64,000 bases of DNA from JACPNO01 sp963825405 (GCA_963825405.1 CAWGTB010000006.1:404793-468792), one strand, 5' to 3'; counted from the stretch's first letter, positions 41,859 to 51,967 are shown. The notes: generated by a model not told the origin, from the letters alone. Program-made: numbers and translations.

Positions 41859-42205
41859 GACGCAGGCCCCGGGGCTTTGAAGGCGAAGGCGAAGAATGCG
41901 GCGATGCCGAGGAAGGCGAACGCCACCAGGTAGTTCCACGCAACCTTCTCCTTGAGGAAGGTGACCGCGAATCCGATGAACACGGTCAGGGTCACCACTT
42001 CCTGAATAATCTTCAGTTGAAAGCCGGAGAACTCGCCATAGCCCAGGCGATTGGCCGGCACTGCCAGGCAGTATTCCAGCAGCGCGATCGCCCATGACAC
42101 CAGAATGGCTTTCCAGAGCGGCCAGTGGTGACCGTACTTCAAGTGCCCATACCAGGCGAAGGTCATGAAGATATTCGAGAAAGTCAGCAGCAGGATCGCG
42201 ATCAT
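41855..42205 (-). CDS. DUF486 (DMT-type) membrane protein
   Basis: 116 residues with four membrane helices: AILLLTFSNIFMTFAWYGHL, WPLWKAILVSWAIALLEYCL, EVVTLTVFIGFAVTFLKEKV, YLVAFAFLGIAAFFAFAFKA. VPANRLGYGEFSGFQLKIIQ is the family signature between helices 2 and 3. Small relative of drug/metabolite transporters, substrate unknown. Confidence 0.9.
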   Translation of the reverse strand: MIAILLLTFSNIFMTFAWYGHLKYGHHWPLWKAILVSWAIALLEYCLAVPANRLGYGEFSGFQLKIIQEVVTLTVFIGFAVTFLKEKVAWNYLVAFAFLGIAAFFAFAFKAPGPAS

Positions 42206-42386
42206 AGAATTAGTGGATCACGAGAGCGCTGGCTTGGGCTAGAGATTGCCGCAGTGCTTGAGAAAAAGAATCACGGCGCGCTCGATGAAGTTTTCGTTTT
42301 CCCGCGCGTTACCTGGACAGTGCGCTCGTTGCGGTGGCTCTTCGCGCGAGGCTACACTAGAGAAGCCGCAGTTTCTTGCGCGAATT

Positions 42387-42460
42387 TCCCCGGTCGTCTA
42401 ATGGTAGGACAGCGGCCTTTGGAGCCGTGAATCGTGGTTCGAATCCATGCCGGGGAGCCA
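42387..42460 (+). tRNA. tRNA-Gln (anticodon TTG)
   Basis: 74 nt with encoded CCA. Acceptor TCCCCGG/CCGGGGA, D arm GTCTAATGGTAGGAC, anticodon loop CTTTGGA (TTG), T arm with TTCGAAT. The last 27 nt and one flanking A are repeated exactly at 43643-43670, so the gene has served as an integration site and its 3' end is kept intact. Confidence 0.95.
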
Positions 42461-42461
42461 A
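42434..42461 (+). repeat. Left 28-bp direct repeat (attL-like, tRNA-Gln 3' end)
   Basis: Exact 28-bp match to 43643-43670, from GTGGTTCG to GAGCCAA. The bases on both sides differ. This is the classic footprint of a tyrosine-recombinase element at a tRNA 3' end. A degenerate third copy (TCGAATCCATGCTGGGAG) lies at 42601-42618. Confidence 0.85.
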
Positions 42462-42696
42462 GCTTTGGATTCAATAATTTGCGGGGCGATCGCCGTCTCC
42501 GTGTACGGATTTTGTACCCACGCCTTGGCTCATCACGCTCGTGAGCCCTCTGAACTCATTGAATCGCCAAGAAGCAGCGGACGGAGCATGAATTCGAAAA
42601 TCGAATCCATGCTGGGAGTCGGGAAGAGCCCGGCGTAGGATGCCTTTCGCACTCCGCACCGCACGTCAGGAACTCGGCTCTCACCTTTGCGAACGG

Positions 42697-43430
42697 TCAC
42701 CGCTGAACGCCGCTGCAACGTTCTTTCAGAATTTCATTAGCGTCCTTCCCCGCGTAGCCGGACAAAAGGTAGGCTTTCGTGCCAACGTAAAACTCTTCAT
42801 ACTTAACCGTGCACCCGGTCGAATCTCCAATTGTGCCGGAGCGCGGAAAAAATATTCCGATGTCTTTGTCGTTTGCTAGGTTCTCGGGCCTCCGTTGAAC
42901 AGTCGTGCTCCAAAGATTCTCTATGCGACGTTGACTGCCATTTCTGTTTTGGAAGTAGTACTCATCTCTTGTCCAGCCTCCACCCATCGGCGCTGTCGTA
43001 AACAGAATACCGTCGCTGGGAACGCGGAAGGTGATACTGGCGTGGTGTGTCGCGGGTTTGTCAGTTTGGTCGCTATAGAAAATGTAGACGTCGCCCTTGT
43101 AGCCTTCCGGAATGATGAAACGCCGATTCGTGGTCTTGATCAGCAAGACTCCTATTCCGATGATGATCGCTGCATAGAGCGCGATTGCGGCGCCGTTGAT
43201 GATCAAACCAAGCCACCGCCAAACGGGCGAACCAAGGTTTCTTGTGAGCCAAAGGCCTACGACCGATATCGGTACCCTATCGCCAGCAGTGTAAGCAACT
43301 GCCAGCTTGAAATTTCAGGAGCGAGCACGGACAACGCGAGCAGCGTTCCATACAGGACGAGGATGACGAGCGCTGCCACTACTAGATTCGCGAGCGTAGT
43401 AATTCGCTGCCATCTGACGCGTCTCCGCAT
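42697..43430 (-). CDS. Membrane protein with a DUF6843-like C-terminal domain (one frameshift)
   Basis: Two open frames join into one gene of about 244 residues if one G is restored in the GGG near 43270: LLTLLAIG then continues VPISVVGLWLTRNLGSPVWR. ATG at 43428-43430. Helices: LANLVVAALVILVLYGTLLA, LLTLLAIG-VPISVVGLWL and IINGAAIALYAAIIIGIGVL. The outer domain starts FIIPEGYKGDVYIFYSD and continues with FRVPSDGILFTTAPMGGGWT and a Tyr pair, resembling DUF6843. It is the only gene between the 28-bp repeats, hence island cargo. Function unknown. Confidence 0.6.
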
Positions 43431-43642
43431 GTTAGCTCGATGAGCCTCCAACCAAGCCCATTCTACATTTCGGATGGGGCAACTCGCCGCCCATAAATTG
43501 CTCTCGGTGCTGCGTTCGCGAAGCACCGATGTCGCAAAAAGGCTTTGTACCGATTTTGTACAAGGTGCCTGCTTTTGATGCTTTTGACGACTTCAGTGTC
43601 TTTGTGAAATCAATAAATTACGGAATTTCCAAAACCTGTCAT

Positions 43643-43670
43643 GTGGTTCGAATCCATGCCGGGGAGCCAA
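43643..43670 (+). repeat. Right 28-bp direct repeat (attR-like)
   Basis: Second copy of the tRNA-Gln 3' end, not part of a tRNA. It lies 1209 bp from the first copy. GTACCGATTTTGTAC near 43548, inside the right end, is matched by GTACGGATTTTGTAC near 42500 inside the left end. No integrase remains between. Confidence 0.85.
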
Positions 43671-43762
43671 ACTTCTAAATTCTGCCATGACCCACGGTTC
43701 TCGGTTTCTTTTCTAGCGCCAAGCTGCCCCGCAAGTTTCTTTTCATTGGTTGGTGTGCCGGC

Positions 43763-44074
43763 TTAACGCACGGGATTTCCACTGCTGTCCAGCATGGGAT
43801 CCACGATCACGACAGCTCCAAACCTGTCGCGCAAATAAAAATTGATAGAGTACCCTTCTTCCGTAAGAAGTCTGAGATCTTTCCTGATCGGCAACTCACC
43901 CACCACGGTCCCCTCGATCTTTCTTGCGTTGGGTGTCCAGTTGGCTCCATGATGCTCGTGATCTTCAGGATTTTCCTCGTAGATCTCAAGATCATACTCC
44001 ACGATATCCACAAGCTCTTTTCCCAGGAACACGTCACCGATTCCGGAAATCTTGCGGACAGGTCGGAATGACAT
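43763..44074 (-). CDS. Hypothetical protein
   Basis: 103 residues, soluble, mixed beta-rich pattern (ISGIGDVFLGKELVDIVEYD, IRKDLRLLTEEGYSINFYLR, FGAVVIVDPMLDSSGNP). No family recognised. Lies just outside the right island repeat, divergent from xthA by 69 bp. Confidence 0.5.
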   Translation of the reverse strand: MSFRPVRKISGIGDVFLGKELVDIVEYDLEIYEENPEDHEHHGANWTPNARKIEGTVVGELPIRKDLRLLTEEGYSINFYLRDRFGAVVIVDPMLDSSGNPVR

Positions 44075-44143
44075 CGGCCGAAGAATACACCTTTACCGGC
44101 CGCGTGGCAAGCCTGGCGATTTGCAGCTTAAGATCTGTATAGA

Positions 44144-44917
44144 TTGAAGATCGTAACTTTCAACATCAACAACATCAACAAGCGGCTGGACAACCTGGTG
44201 GCTTGGCTCGGCAAAACGGAGCCGGACGTGGTTTGCCTCCAGGAGCTGAAAGCCGAGCAGCGGGTATTCCCGGAGCGCGCGCTTCGGGCGCTGGGTTATC
44301 GCTCAGTCTGGAATGGAGAACGTTCCTGGAATGGCGTGGCGATCCTCGCGCGAGACTGCGAGCCGGTGCTGACTCGATCCAGCCTGCCGGGTAATCCCGA
44401 GGATCGCCAGGCGCGCTACATTGAGGCGGCCGTAAATGGTGTCTTGATCACTTCCATCTACCTCCCCAACGGCAATCCTCAGCCGGGTCCGAAGTTCAAC
44501 TACAAGCTGGCCTGGTTCGAACGTCTCATCACCCACGCCGCCGACCTGATCAACGCCGGTTTGCCGGTCGTATTGGCGGGCGATTACAATGTGGTCCCTA
44601 CTGCGCAGGACATCTATCCCACGCGATCGTTAGATAAAAACGCATTGATCCAACCGGAAAGCCGGCAGGCCTTCGCTCGATTACTAGGTCAAGGCTGGAC
44701 GGACGCTCTGCGGCGGCTACAACCGGAAGGGGCGCTCTGGACGTTCTGGGATTACGAGCGCGACCGCTGGCAAGCCAACAAGGGCATGCGGCTCGATCAC
44801 TTTCTGCTCTCGCCGGTCCTGTGCGAACGACTCGTGGACGGAGGTGTGGACAAATGGGTGCGCGGCGAGCATAACGCCAGCGACCATGCTCCTGCGTGGA
44901 TCGTGCTGAATCTTTAA
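44144..44917 (+). CDS. xthA: Exodeoxyribonuclease III
   Basis: AP endonuclease and 3'-5' exonuclease in base-excision repair, 257 residues. Metal and catalytic motifs: TFNINNINKR, VCLQELKAE (catalytic Glu), VLAGDYNVVP (Asp/Asn), MRLDHFLLS and the final SDHAPAWI (Asp-His). TTG start at 44144 fits the family N-terminus MKIVTFNIN; no ribosome site is visible. Confidence 0.95.
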   Translation: MKIVTFNINNINKRLDNLVAWLGKTEPDVVCLQELKAEQRVFPERALRALGYRSVWNGERSWNGVAILARDCEPVLTRSSLPGNPEDRQARYIEAAVNGVLITSIYLPNGNPQPGPKFNYKLAWFERLITHAADLINAGLPVVLAGDYNVVPTAQDIYPTRSLDKNALIQPESRQAFARLLGQGWTDALRRLQPEGALWTFWDYERDRWQANKGMRLDHFLLSPVLCERLVDGGVDKWVRGEHNASDHAPAWIVLNL

Positions 44918-45054
44918 CGTCGGCTTCACCCGCCGTGCTGCCTTTTGAGATGAGAGCCGGTAATGGACCTGCTCCAAGACGATCCGTCGCAGTGCACCGT
45001 ATCGCGAGATCCCATCTACGAATAGGGCGTTTATCGGACAGTTGGGGTGAACAC

Positions 45055-46087
45055 TTACTTCAACACCGCAATAAAAGTATTCATCTCACGCAGCACGTCC
45101 CCCTCGTTCGTCAGGAAGACGTAGTGACTCACGTTTGGCATCCGGACGACGTGCGCGCTCGGCACGCCCTCTTCAAAAGCCTTCGCTAGCGCTCTCCTTA
45201 GACGGCTGCGCTAGCGCCACGATGCGGCGTACTTCAGGATCTTCGCTGGTATTCCACCACGGCCCCAGGTCCTGCGGGTCCGCAATGAAGGCGAGCGCCG
45301 GAGCCCGGATGTCGGCGAACTTCTTCATGCCCGCCAGGGTCGCCAGAAAAACGCGCGGGGGCACGCGCGATTTCCCCACGCTTCCATCCGGAGCCGGTAC
45401 CCGTTGCATGCGGTATTCGGCTTCCGGAAACGTATGTCCGTTGTTCCGCTTGTCGTAGGCTTGATAGGCAGCAAAGCTAGCCCGATCCGCCGAGCTCGGC
45501 GCTGGCATCCGGCTTGCAGCCATTTCTAGCTGGGTAGCCATTTCCTTAAAGTGCTCCAGGCTCGGTCCCTTGCCGTTGTCGAAGGAATACGGAAACACGG
45601 CATCGAAATAGACCAACCCGGCGACGCGATCGGGACGCCGGGAGCCGATCGAGCTCAGTTCCGAACCCGCGTAGGAGTGTCCCGCCAGGACGGGACGGGT
45701 AAGCTTCAGCGAGTCGAGGACGGCAAGCACGTCGTCACCCAGCCGATCCGCATCATAACCAGCAGCGGGAACGCTGGACGCGCCGAACCCACGTCGGGTG
45801 ATTCCATACACATGGTAGTTAGCGGTGAGTTTTGGCGCGAAATCATCGTAAACGTGAGCCGTGTTTCCGAGCCCAGCCAGGAGAACCAGGGGCCGGCCGG
45901 CGCCACCCCAATCGAGCACCTCCAGGCGAACGTTATCATCCACGGTTACGAACTGGACCCGGTGCGAAGAAGGGTCGCGCCAGTCGGGTGCTTCTTGCGC
46001 GCAGAGAGGCACGAGAAGCCAAATGATCGGGAGAACAACGGTGCTTGGCACGGTGCGAAGGACCATAGAGTTTTTCCTCCAGTGCAA
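45055..46087 (-). CDS. Secreted alpha/beta hydrolase (one frameshift)
   Basis: About 344 residues. Signal peptide (VPSTVVLPIIWLLVPLCAQE). HG-like oxyanion strand VLLAGLGNTAHVYDDFAP, nucleophile elbow LAGHSYAGSELSS (about residue 135), acid in FIADPQDLG. Near 45180 the frame changes and the true C-terminus is KAFEEGVPSAHVVRMPNVSH then YVFLTNEGD, with the catalytic His, ending at 45055. Resembles exported esterase/haloalkane-dehalogenase-like proteins; substrate unknown. Confidence 0.85.
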
Positions 46088-46116
46088 TTGACGCTACTCG
46101 GACAAATCCATTCGAA

Positions 46117-47842
46117 TCATCCTTCATAGACCGTCTTACCGCCGACGACGGTGCGAACGATTTTTACGTCCTTGATCTTGTCGACCGGAATAGAGTACAG
46201 GTCTTCGGCCAGGACGACGTAGTCGGCCAGTTTGCCGGCGGTGATCGAGCCTTTGATGTTTTCCTCGTGGGAATTGTAGGCGCCGTTGAGAGTGTTGACG
46301 CGGATGGCTTCGTCGAGCGAAATCTTCTGGTTGGCGCCCCAGGTCTTACCGTCCCAGCCAGTGCGCGTGACCATGCCCTGGATTGCCATGCGCGGGTCGA
46401 AGGGACCGGGGCTGAAGTCGGAGCCGGCGGCGGCGTGGATGCCCGCGTCGAGAAGAGTCCGGAAAGCCATGCAGCGCTTCATCAGGTCTTCGCCGTAGAA
46501 GCTGAATTTGTCCGAGTTGTAGTAGGCGTAAGTAGTGAACAGCGAGGGGACGGCGTCGAGGGCCTTCATGCGGCGGACGAGGTCGTCGTTGATGAGGGTG
46601 CAGTGGGTAATCTTCGGGCGAGCATCCGGACGCGGGAAAAGTTTCTGCGCGCGTTCGAAGGCGGTGAGGTACATGTCGATGGCCACGTCGCCATTGGCGT
46701 GGCAGTTGATCTGGATACCGGCGCGGTGAACCTTTTCGACCCAGGCGTTGAGGTCGTCCTGTGTCGTGGTGACATTGCCCTTGTAGTTCGTGCCCGGGTA
46801 ATTGACGCTGAGGGCCATGGTGCGTTCGGAGAAGGAGCCGTCGACGGTGTGCTCGGCGGTGGCGCCGAAACGGATCCATTCGTCGCCGAAGCCGGACTGG
46901 ATGCCAGCGGCCATGATCGCATCCAGTTCCTTGCCGGTGGCTTCGTAGCTGATGCGGTGTTTCAGGTCGCCATTGGCGCGCATCTTCTGCATGGCGGGGA
47001 GACTGCCGCCTTCGTGGTGCACGCTGGTTACGCCGTAGCGGGCGAACATTTTCGAGATGTGGGCGAGGCCGGCGATCTCCCGCTGGAGGGAGTCGGCCGG
47101 GGCATCGAGGCCGCTGTTCTCGGCGGTGCGGTTCTGGCGCTTCCCGACCCGATAGAAGACGCTCTTGGCATTATCGGTAACGCGCCCGTTGAGGGCGCCC
47201 GTGGAATCCTTGTCAAACGTGCCGCCGGGAGGATTCGGCGTCTGACGCGTTGACGTCCGCCATTTCGAACGCTTTGGAGTTGTAGAAAGAGGTGTGGCCG
47301 CCGCGGTGATGGACGGCGACCGGGTGATCCTTGGAGACCTGGTCGAGGTCGTGAATGTTGAGTTGGCGGCCGTCCTTCACTTTCGTGTCGTCGAAGAAGT
47401 AGCCTTCAACCCAGGTGCCGGGCGGCGTCTGGGCGGCGCGGGCGCGCAGCTTCTGGATGATGCTGTCGATGGTGACGAACTCGACTTCGAACGGATTGCC
47501 GACCAGTACTTCGTAGAGCAGCGTGGCGCCGGGGGCATGGTTGTGGGTGTCGATGAAGCCGGGGACGATAGCCGCTCCTTTTGCGTCCCAGGTGGGCGTA
47601 CCCTGCCGGATGAGATTGCGGACGTCGGCACTCGAGCCAACGGCGAGAAAGCGGCCGTTCTTGATCGCGAAAGCCTCGGCGCGAGGCTGGCGGGGATCGA
47701 CGGTGATGACGCGAGCGTTAAAGACGACGAGGTCGGGGACGGCGGTTGACGAGTTTTCCGGCGTTTGCGCAACCAGCGCGGGGGCGAGCAGTCCGGCTCC
47801 GGTGAGCGCGAGCAGTTCACGGCGGGTTTTGCGATTGGACAT
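46117..47842 (-). CDS. Tat-exported amidohydrolase, YtcJ-like (one frameshift)
   Basis: About 575 residues. Twin-arginine signal KTRRELLALTGAGLLAPALV. Amidohydrolase landmarks: VVFNARVITVDPRQPRAEAF, GAAIVPGFIDTHNHAPG (metal His pair near residue 100), INCHANGDVAIDMYL, AAGSDFSPGPFDP (catalytic Asp), then the C-terminal composite beta domain. The frame changes near 47230. Family members hydrolyse amides or act on imidazoline-type substrates; specificity is not visible. Lies 29 bp upstream of the alpha/beta hydrolase, same strand. Confidence 0.9.
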
Positions 47843-48102
47843 GTTCTAGAAGGCCTCCAAAGGTGCAATTGCCATTGGTTGCTCTTAGGCTACACGAAAA
47901 GGCAGTTCGAGAGGTGTCCAGGGAAGGGAGCCGCGAATTCTAAAGCCAAGGCCATTGAGCGTAATCACCCACTACGCGTGGTATGCCACAACATCCGAGC
48001 TCCGGCGCGCCGATTAGTGCCACTTGCCGCTAGTATTTGCGCTTCGAGCGATTGGTACAATGCTTGCATACCAGCTTCTCCGTAGGACCTTGCACTCCAA
48101 AC
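47843..48102. other. Divergent intergenic region
   Basis: 260 bp between the amidohydrolase and the monoheme protein. TACAAT at 48056-48061 is a possible -10 for the plus-strand gene, without a matching -35. No gene seen. Confidence 0.3.
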
Positions 48103-49404
48103 ATGCCTATCAGGCTCATCGTCGTCGTCTTCCTGGGGTTCGCCACGTTGGCGGTAGCCGGTCTTGGCGGTTCTTACCTTCTTCCCTTGGATCATGAAGC
48201 GATTCAGTATGCCAAGCGTCCCGTGCATGATCCCGTTCATCAACTGGGCGAGAGAATTGCCAAAGGTGAAGTGAAGCTGGAGTTCGATGACGCCCACGGC
48301 TATCTGCTGGGATTGCTGAAGGCGTTGGAAGTTCCGATCGAATCGCAGGTATTGGTTTTTTCAAAAACCAGTTTTCAGGCGGCCCTGATTTCGCCGCGAA
48401 AGCCTCGGGCCCTGTATCACAACGAACGGGTTGCCGTTGGCTCCGTGCAGGGCAGCGACGTCCTCGAACTGGCTTCGCAGGACCCCCAACTCGGCACGAT
48501 TTTCTATACGCTGGACAACGAAAAAAGCGATCGGCCGCGATTCCTGCGCCGCGACGACGCGTGTTTGCAATGCCACCAAACGGGAGCAACGCTGGGCATT
48601 CCCGGCCTCGTGGTTCGCTCTGTTTACCCTGGACCGTCCGGCATGCCCATGTTTCAGGCGGGAGGGTCGATCACCGACCACCGCAGTCCACTCAGCCAGC
48701 GGTGGGGCGGCTGGTATGTGACGGGAACCCACGGCTCCATGACCCACATGGGAAACGCGGTAGTGCACGATCCGGAACATCCGGACAAACTTGGAAGCCT
48801 TGCTTCTCTCAACGTCAAAGATTTGAGCCAGGAATTCGACACCGGCGTTTACCTGACCCCGCACAGCGACATCGTGTCTCTGATGACCCTGGAACACCAG
48901 ACGCACATGTCGAACCTCATCACGCGTGTAGGCTTCGAGACGCTGCTGGCGCTGGATTATCAGGCCGTCTTGAACCAGGCGATGAGATCGCCGGCGGCGG
49001 ATAATAGCGAATCCACAAGGCATCGGATCGATTCGGCGGTCGATGAAATGGTCGAGTACATGCTGTTCACCGACGAGGCTCCGCTCGCGGGGCCGGTCCG
49101 CGGCACCACGGACTTCGCCCGGGTGTTCAGCCAGGCCGGTCCGCGAGATAAGAAAGGACGCTCACTTCGTGATTTCGATTTGGATAAGCGCTTATTCCGC
49201 TATCCGTTGACGTACATGATTTACTCCGAAGCATTCGATTCCATGCCGCCAGCGGCGCTCGACCGGATCTACCGGAAGCTCTACAACGTCTTGCAGGGCG
49301 CGGAGAAGAACCCGGCTTACGCACGGTTGCGCGCTGAAGACCGCAATGCGATCTACGAAATTCTGCTCGAAACCAAGGCCAACCTGCCGGATTACTGGCG
49401 GTAG
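48103..49404 (+). CDS. Monoheme c-type cytochrome-like protein
   Basis: 433 residues. N-terminal signal/anchor (IRLIVVVFLGFATLAVAGLG). A single haem-binding CLQCH at residues 154-158 in DDACLQCHQTGATLGIPGLV. The N-terminal half may be sensor-like (SDVLELASQDPQLGTIFYTL is shared with some haem-containing Tll0287-like domains), followed by GGWYVTGTHGSMTHMGNAVV. The rest is helical. Probably periplasmic electron transfer or sensing; no partner recognised. ATG 48103 chosen for the signal peptide; ribosome site is weak. Confidence 0.75.
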   Translation: MPIRLIVVVFLGFATLAVAGLGGSYLLPLDHEAIQYAKRPVHDPVHQLGERIAKGEVKLEFDDAHGYLLGLLKALEVPIESQVLVFSKTSFQAALISPRKPRALYHNERVAVGSVQGSDVLELASQDPQLGTIFYTLDNEKSDRPRFLRRDDACLQCHQTGATLGIPGLVVRSVYPGPSGMPMFQAGGSITDHRSPLSQRWGGWYVTGTHGSMTHMGNAVVHDPEHPDKLGSLASLNVKDLSQEFDTGVYLTPHSDIVSLMTLEHQTHMSNLITRVGFETLLALDYQAVLNQAMRSPAADNSESTRHRIDSAVDEMVEYMLFTDEAPLAGPVRGTTDFARVFSQAGPRDKKGRSLRDFDLDKRLFRYPLTYMIYSEAFDSMPPAALDRIYRKLYNVLQGAEKNPAYARLRAEDRNAIYEILLETKANLPDYWR

Positions 49405-49500
49405 ATCCCTGACCCGGACCCTGCCCGCGTCCCTGACATATTGACGAAACACCGGATGTATACTGATTCTGGAAATCGAGCGGGTACTCCAGGAGGTCCC

Positions 49501-51132
49501 ATGAAGCGGTGTTGGTTGAGAATACTTTTCATCCTTGCCATGGTGTCGCTGCCCGTGGCAGCCCAGGATCATGATCATGGTGCGATGGGGGCGGAGACCG
49601 GTAAGCCGCCCGAGCAACTTGGCAAGGTACACTTCCAGACTTCGTGCGCGCCGGCAGTCTCGGCGAAGTTCGACCGCGCCGTCGCCTTGCTGCATTCCTT
49701 TTGGTTTCCCGTGGCGATCGACGCCTTCAATGATGTTCTGAAAGCCGACCCGAACTGCGCGATGAGCTATTGGGGCATTGCGCTCAGCCAGTGGGGAAAT
49801 CCGTTCGGCGCCAACAACCGTTCTCCGCAAACGCTGCAGGAGGGCTTGGCGACGATCCAGAAAGGCGTGGACCTGGGCGCGAAGACTCCGCGAGAGCGCG
49901 AATACATCGGCGCGGTCGGCGAGCTCTACAAGAACGGCGCGGCCACGGATCAGCGGACCCGCGTGCTCAACTACGCCAAGGCCATGGAAGATCTCGCCGG
50001 CAAGTACGGGAGCGATACTGAAGCGCAGATTTTCTACGCCCTGGCGCTCGATGGAACGATTCTGCCCACGGACAAGACCTACGCTGTGCAGTTCAAGGCC
50101 GCGGCGATTTTAGAGAAACAATACAAATTGCAGCCCGATCATCCCGGAGTGGCGCATTACATCATCCACACGTATGACGTTCCGGCGCTGGCTCCGCGCG
50201 CGCTAACGGCTGCCCGGCGTTACGCTGTCATCGCGCCATCGGCTCCGCACGCTCTTCATATGCCCTCGCACACCTTCACGCGCGTGGGCGATTGGGAAGC
50301 TTCGATTGCCACTAACATTCGGTCGCGCGATGTTTCCGTGGCCACCAAGACCTTCGGCGAAGCGTTGCACGCCTCCGACTACATGACCTACGCCTACCTG
50401 CAGACCGCGCAGGATAAAGCGGCCAAGGCTGTGTGGGACCGCGCGCAGGAAATCATGGGCATTCAGAGTGGAGCGAATGCCTGGGCAGTCGCCGCCATTC
50501 CGGCTCGCTATGCGCTTGAACGCAATGACTGGGCCGCTGCCGAGGCGCTCGAAGTGCATCCCGAAGCCAAATTGCCTTATGTCGAGGCCATCACCCACTT
50601 TGTGCGAGCCCTTGGTTTTGCGCGCTCAGGCGATGCCGCGTCCGCCGGGAAAGAGATCGCCGAGCTCGAAAAATTGCGTGATCGCGAGAAACAGTTGAAC
50701 GACGCGTACTGGGAAGGGCAGGTCGAGATCCAGCGGCTGGGTGCAAGTGCCTGGGCTGCCCGCGCGGAGGGAAAGAAAGAGGAAGCGCTTTCCCTGATAC
50801 GGTCGGCAAGCCAGAAAGAAGATGCCACCGAGAAAGCCGCCGTCACGCCCGGACCGCTCAAACCGGCGCGCGAGCAATTAGGCGAAATGCTCCTGCTCGA
50901 CGATCAGCCGGCACAAGCGCTAAAGGAATTCGAAGAAACTCTGACCCGTGAGCCGCGCCGGTTCCGCGCCGTTTATGGCGCCGCGCATTCGGCCAAACTT
51001 AGCGGGGACCAGGTCAAGATGCGCACTTATTATAAGTTGCTCGTCGAAATCTGCAAGAGCAGCGACAGCGCACGTCCAGAGCTTCAGGAAGCGATCCAGG
51101 CGGTGGGGAAGCCGGTTACGGCGAGCCGCTGA
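49501..51132 (+). CDS. Secreted TPR protein
   Basis: 543 residues. Signal peptide (RCWLRILFILAMVSLPVAAQ) followed by a His-rich DHDHGAMG segment, a possible metal-binding stretch. Then helical repeats: FDRAVALLHSFWFPVAIDAF, DPNCAMSYWGIALSQWGNPF, and later TPR-like units to the end (GEMLLLDDQPAQALKEFEET). ATG 49501 follows AGGAGGT; the longer upstream frame is not needed. Similar exported TPR proteins are common in acidobacteria, function unknown. Confidence 0.82.
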   Translation: MKRCWLRILFILAMVSLPVAAQDHDHGAMGAETGKPPEQLGKVHFQTSCAPAVSAKFDRAVALLHSFWFPVAIDAFNDVLKADPNCAMSYWGIALSQWGNPFGANNRSPQTLQEGLATIQKGVDLGAKTPREREYIGAVGELYKNGAATDQRTRVLNYAKAMEDLAGKYGSDTEAQIFYALALDGTILPTDKTYAVQFKAAAILEKQYKLQPDHPGVAHYIIHTYDVPALAPRALTAARRYAVIAPSAPHALHMPSHTFTRVGDWEASIATNIRSRDVSVATKTFGEALHASDYMTYAYLQTAQDKAAKAVWDRAQEIMGIQSGANAWAVAAIPARYALERNDWAAAEALEVHPEAKLPYVEAITHFVRALGFARSGDAASAGKEIAELEKLRDREKQLNDAYWEGQVEIQRLGASAWAARAEGKKEEALSLIRSASQKEDATEKAAVTPGPLKPAREQLGEMLLLDDQPAQALKEFEETLTREPRRFRAVYGAAHSAKLSGDQVKMRTYYKLLVEICKSSDSARPELQEAIQAVGKPVTASR

Positions 51133-51240
51133 TTCCTTTAGCGGGAAGGGTAACGTGATTTCGGGCACCGCTCGCAAACCATCCCAGTCGCGCTTTTTTT
51201 TTGCAAACGAGTTCTACGGCGTGGAATCCGGGCTAATCGC

Positions 51241-51894
51241 TTACGGCAAATTCTTGATCAGCCCTATATCGGCGAAGCCATTCAGCACAAACTGCACGGC
51301 GATCGCCGTGAGCAGCAGACCCATCATGCGGGTCAGAATGCGAATCCCGGTTTCACCCAAATAGCCGCGGACCCGGTCGGCCGCAGCCAATATCCAAAAG
51401 CACGCGACCGCCGTAATCGCAATGGCGGCGACGATCGGGATGGCGTACCACCAGTTGGCGGCGCCACTCATCAGCACCATCACGGTCGAGATGGAACCCG
51501 GGCCGGCGAGCATGGGAATGCCGAGCGGGATGATACCGACATCCTCCTTGTCCACGCTCTCCTCGGTTTCCTTGGGCGTTTCCTTGGTTTGCGAGCGGCG
51601 CGCCTGCAGCATATCCATGCCTATCAGCAGCAGGATCAGGCCGCCGGCAATCTTGAAGGCCGGCAGGGTGATTCCGAATAGCTTGAAGATCAGGGTGCCG
51701 GCGACCGCAAAGCTGCATAACACCACGAAGCAGGTCCAGGCCGCGCGCCGCGCCATGTGCCGCCGGTATTGCGTGTCGTCAGTTGCGGTGATGATGAGGA
51801 ACGCTGGTACGGCGGCGATTGGATCCACCAGGACGAAAATAGAAGTGAGGGCGACGAACGAGAACTCCAGAAGATTCGTGAACAAACCAGGCAT
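51241..51894 (-). CDS. MarC family membrane protein
   Basis: 217 residues, six membrane helices. VALTSIFVLVDPIAAVPAFL at the N-terminus and IPLGIPMLAGPGSISTVMVL are the family signatures, with a charged loop between (RSQTKETPKETEESVDKEDV). MarC proteins have no proven transport substrate; the old multiple-antibiotic-resistance link is not supported. Stand-alone gene. Confidence 0.93.
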   Translation of the reverse strand: MPGLFTNLLEFSFVALTSIFVLVDPIAAVPAFLIITATDDTQYRRHMARRAAWTCFVVLCSFAVAGTLIFKLFGITLPAFKIAGGLILLLIGMDMLQARRSQTKETPKETEESVDKEDVGIIPLGIPMLAGPGSISTVMVLMSGAANWWYAIPIVAAIAITAVACFWILAAADRVRGYLGETGIRILTRMMGLLLTAIAVQFVLNGFADIGLIKNLP

Positions 51895-51967
51895 GCCAGT
51901 CTAAGATCCTGCTGCGTCGGTTCACGATAGCGGATTTCTCAGCCAGAAGGAAATCGCCGGCTGGGCC

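Noticed and set aside
42601..42618. A second tRNA gene in the island
   Set aside because: Only a degenerate 18-bp piece of the tRNA-Gln 3' end; no cloverleaf.
46267..47253. 328-residue plus-strand frame over the amidohydrolase
   Set aside because: Antisense shadow, Gly/Val/Asp-rich without motifs.
48037..48102. Longer N-terminus for the monoheme protein from TTG 48037
   Set aside because: It would bury the signal peptide behind 22 residues; ATG 48103 places it at the N-terminus.
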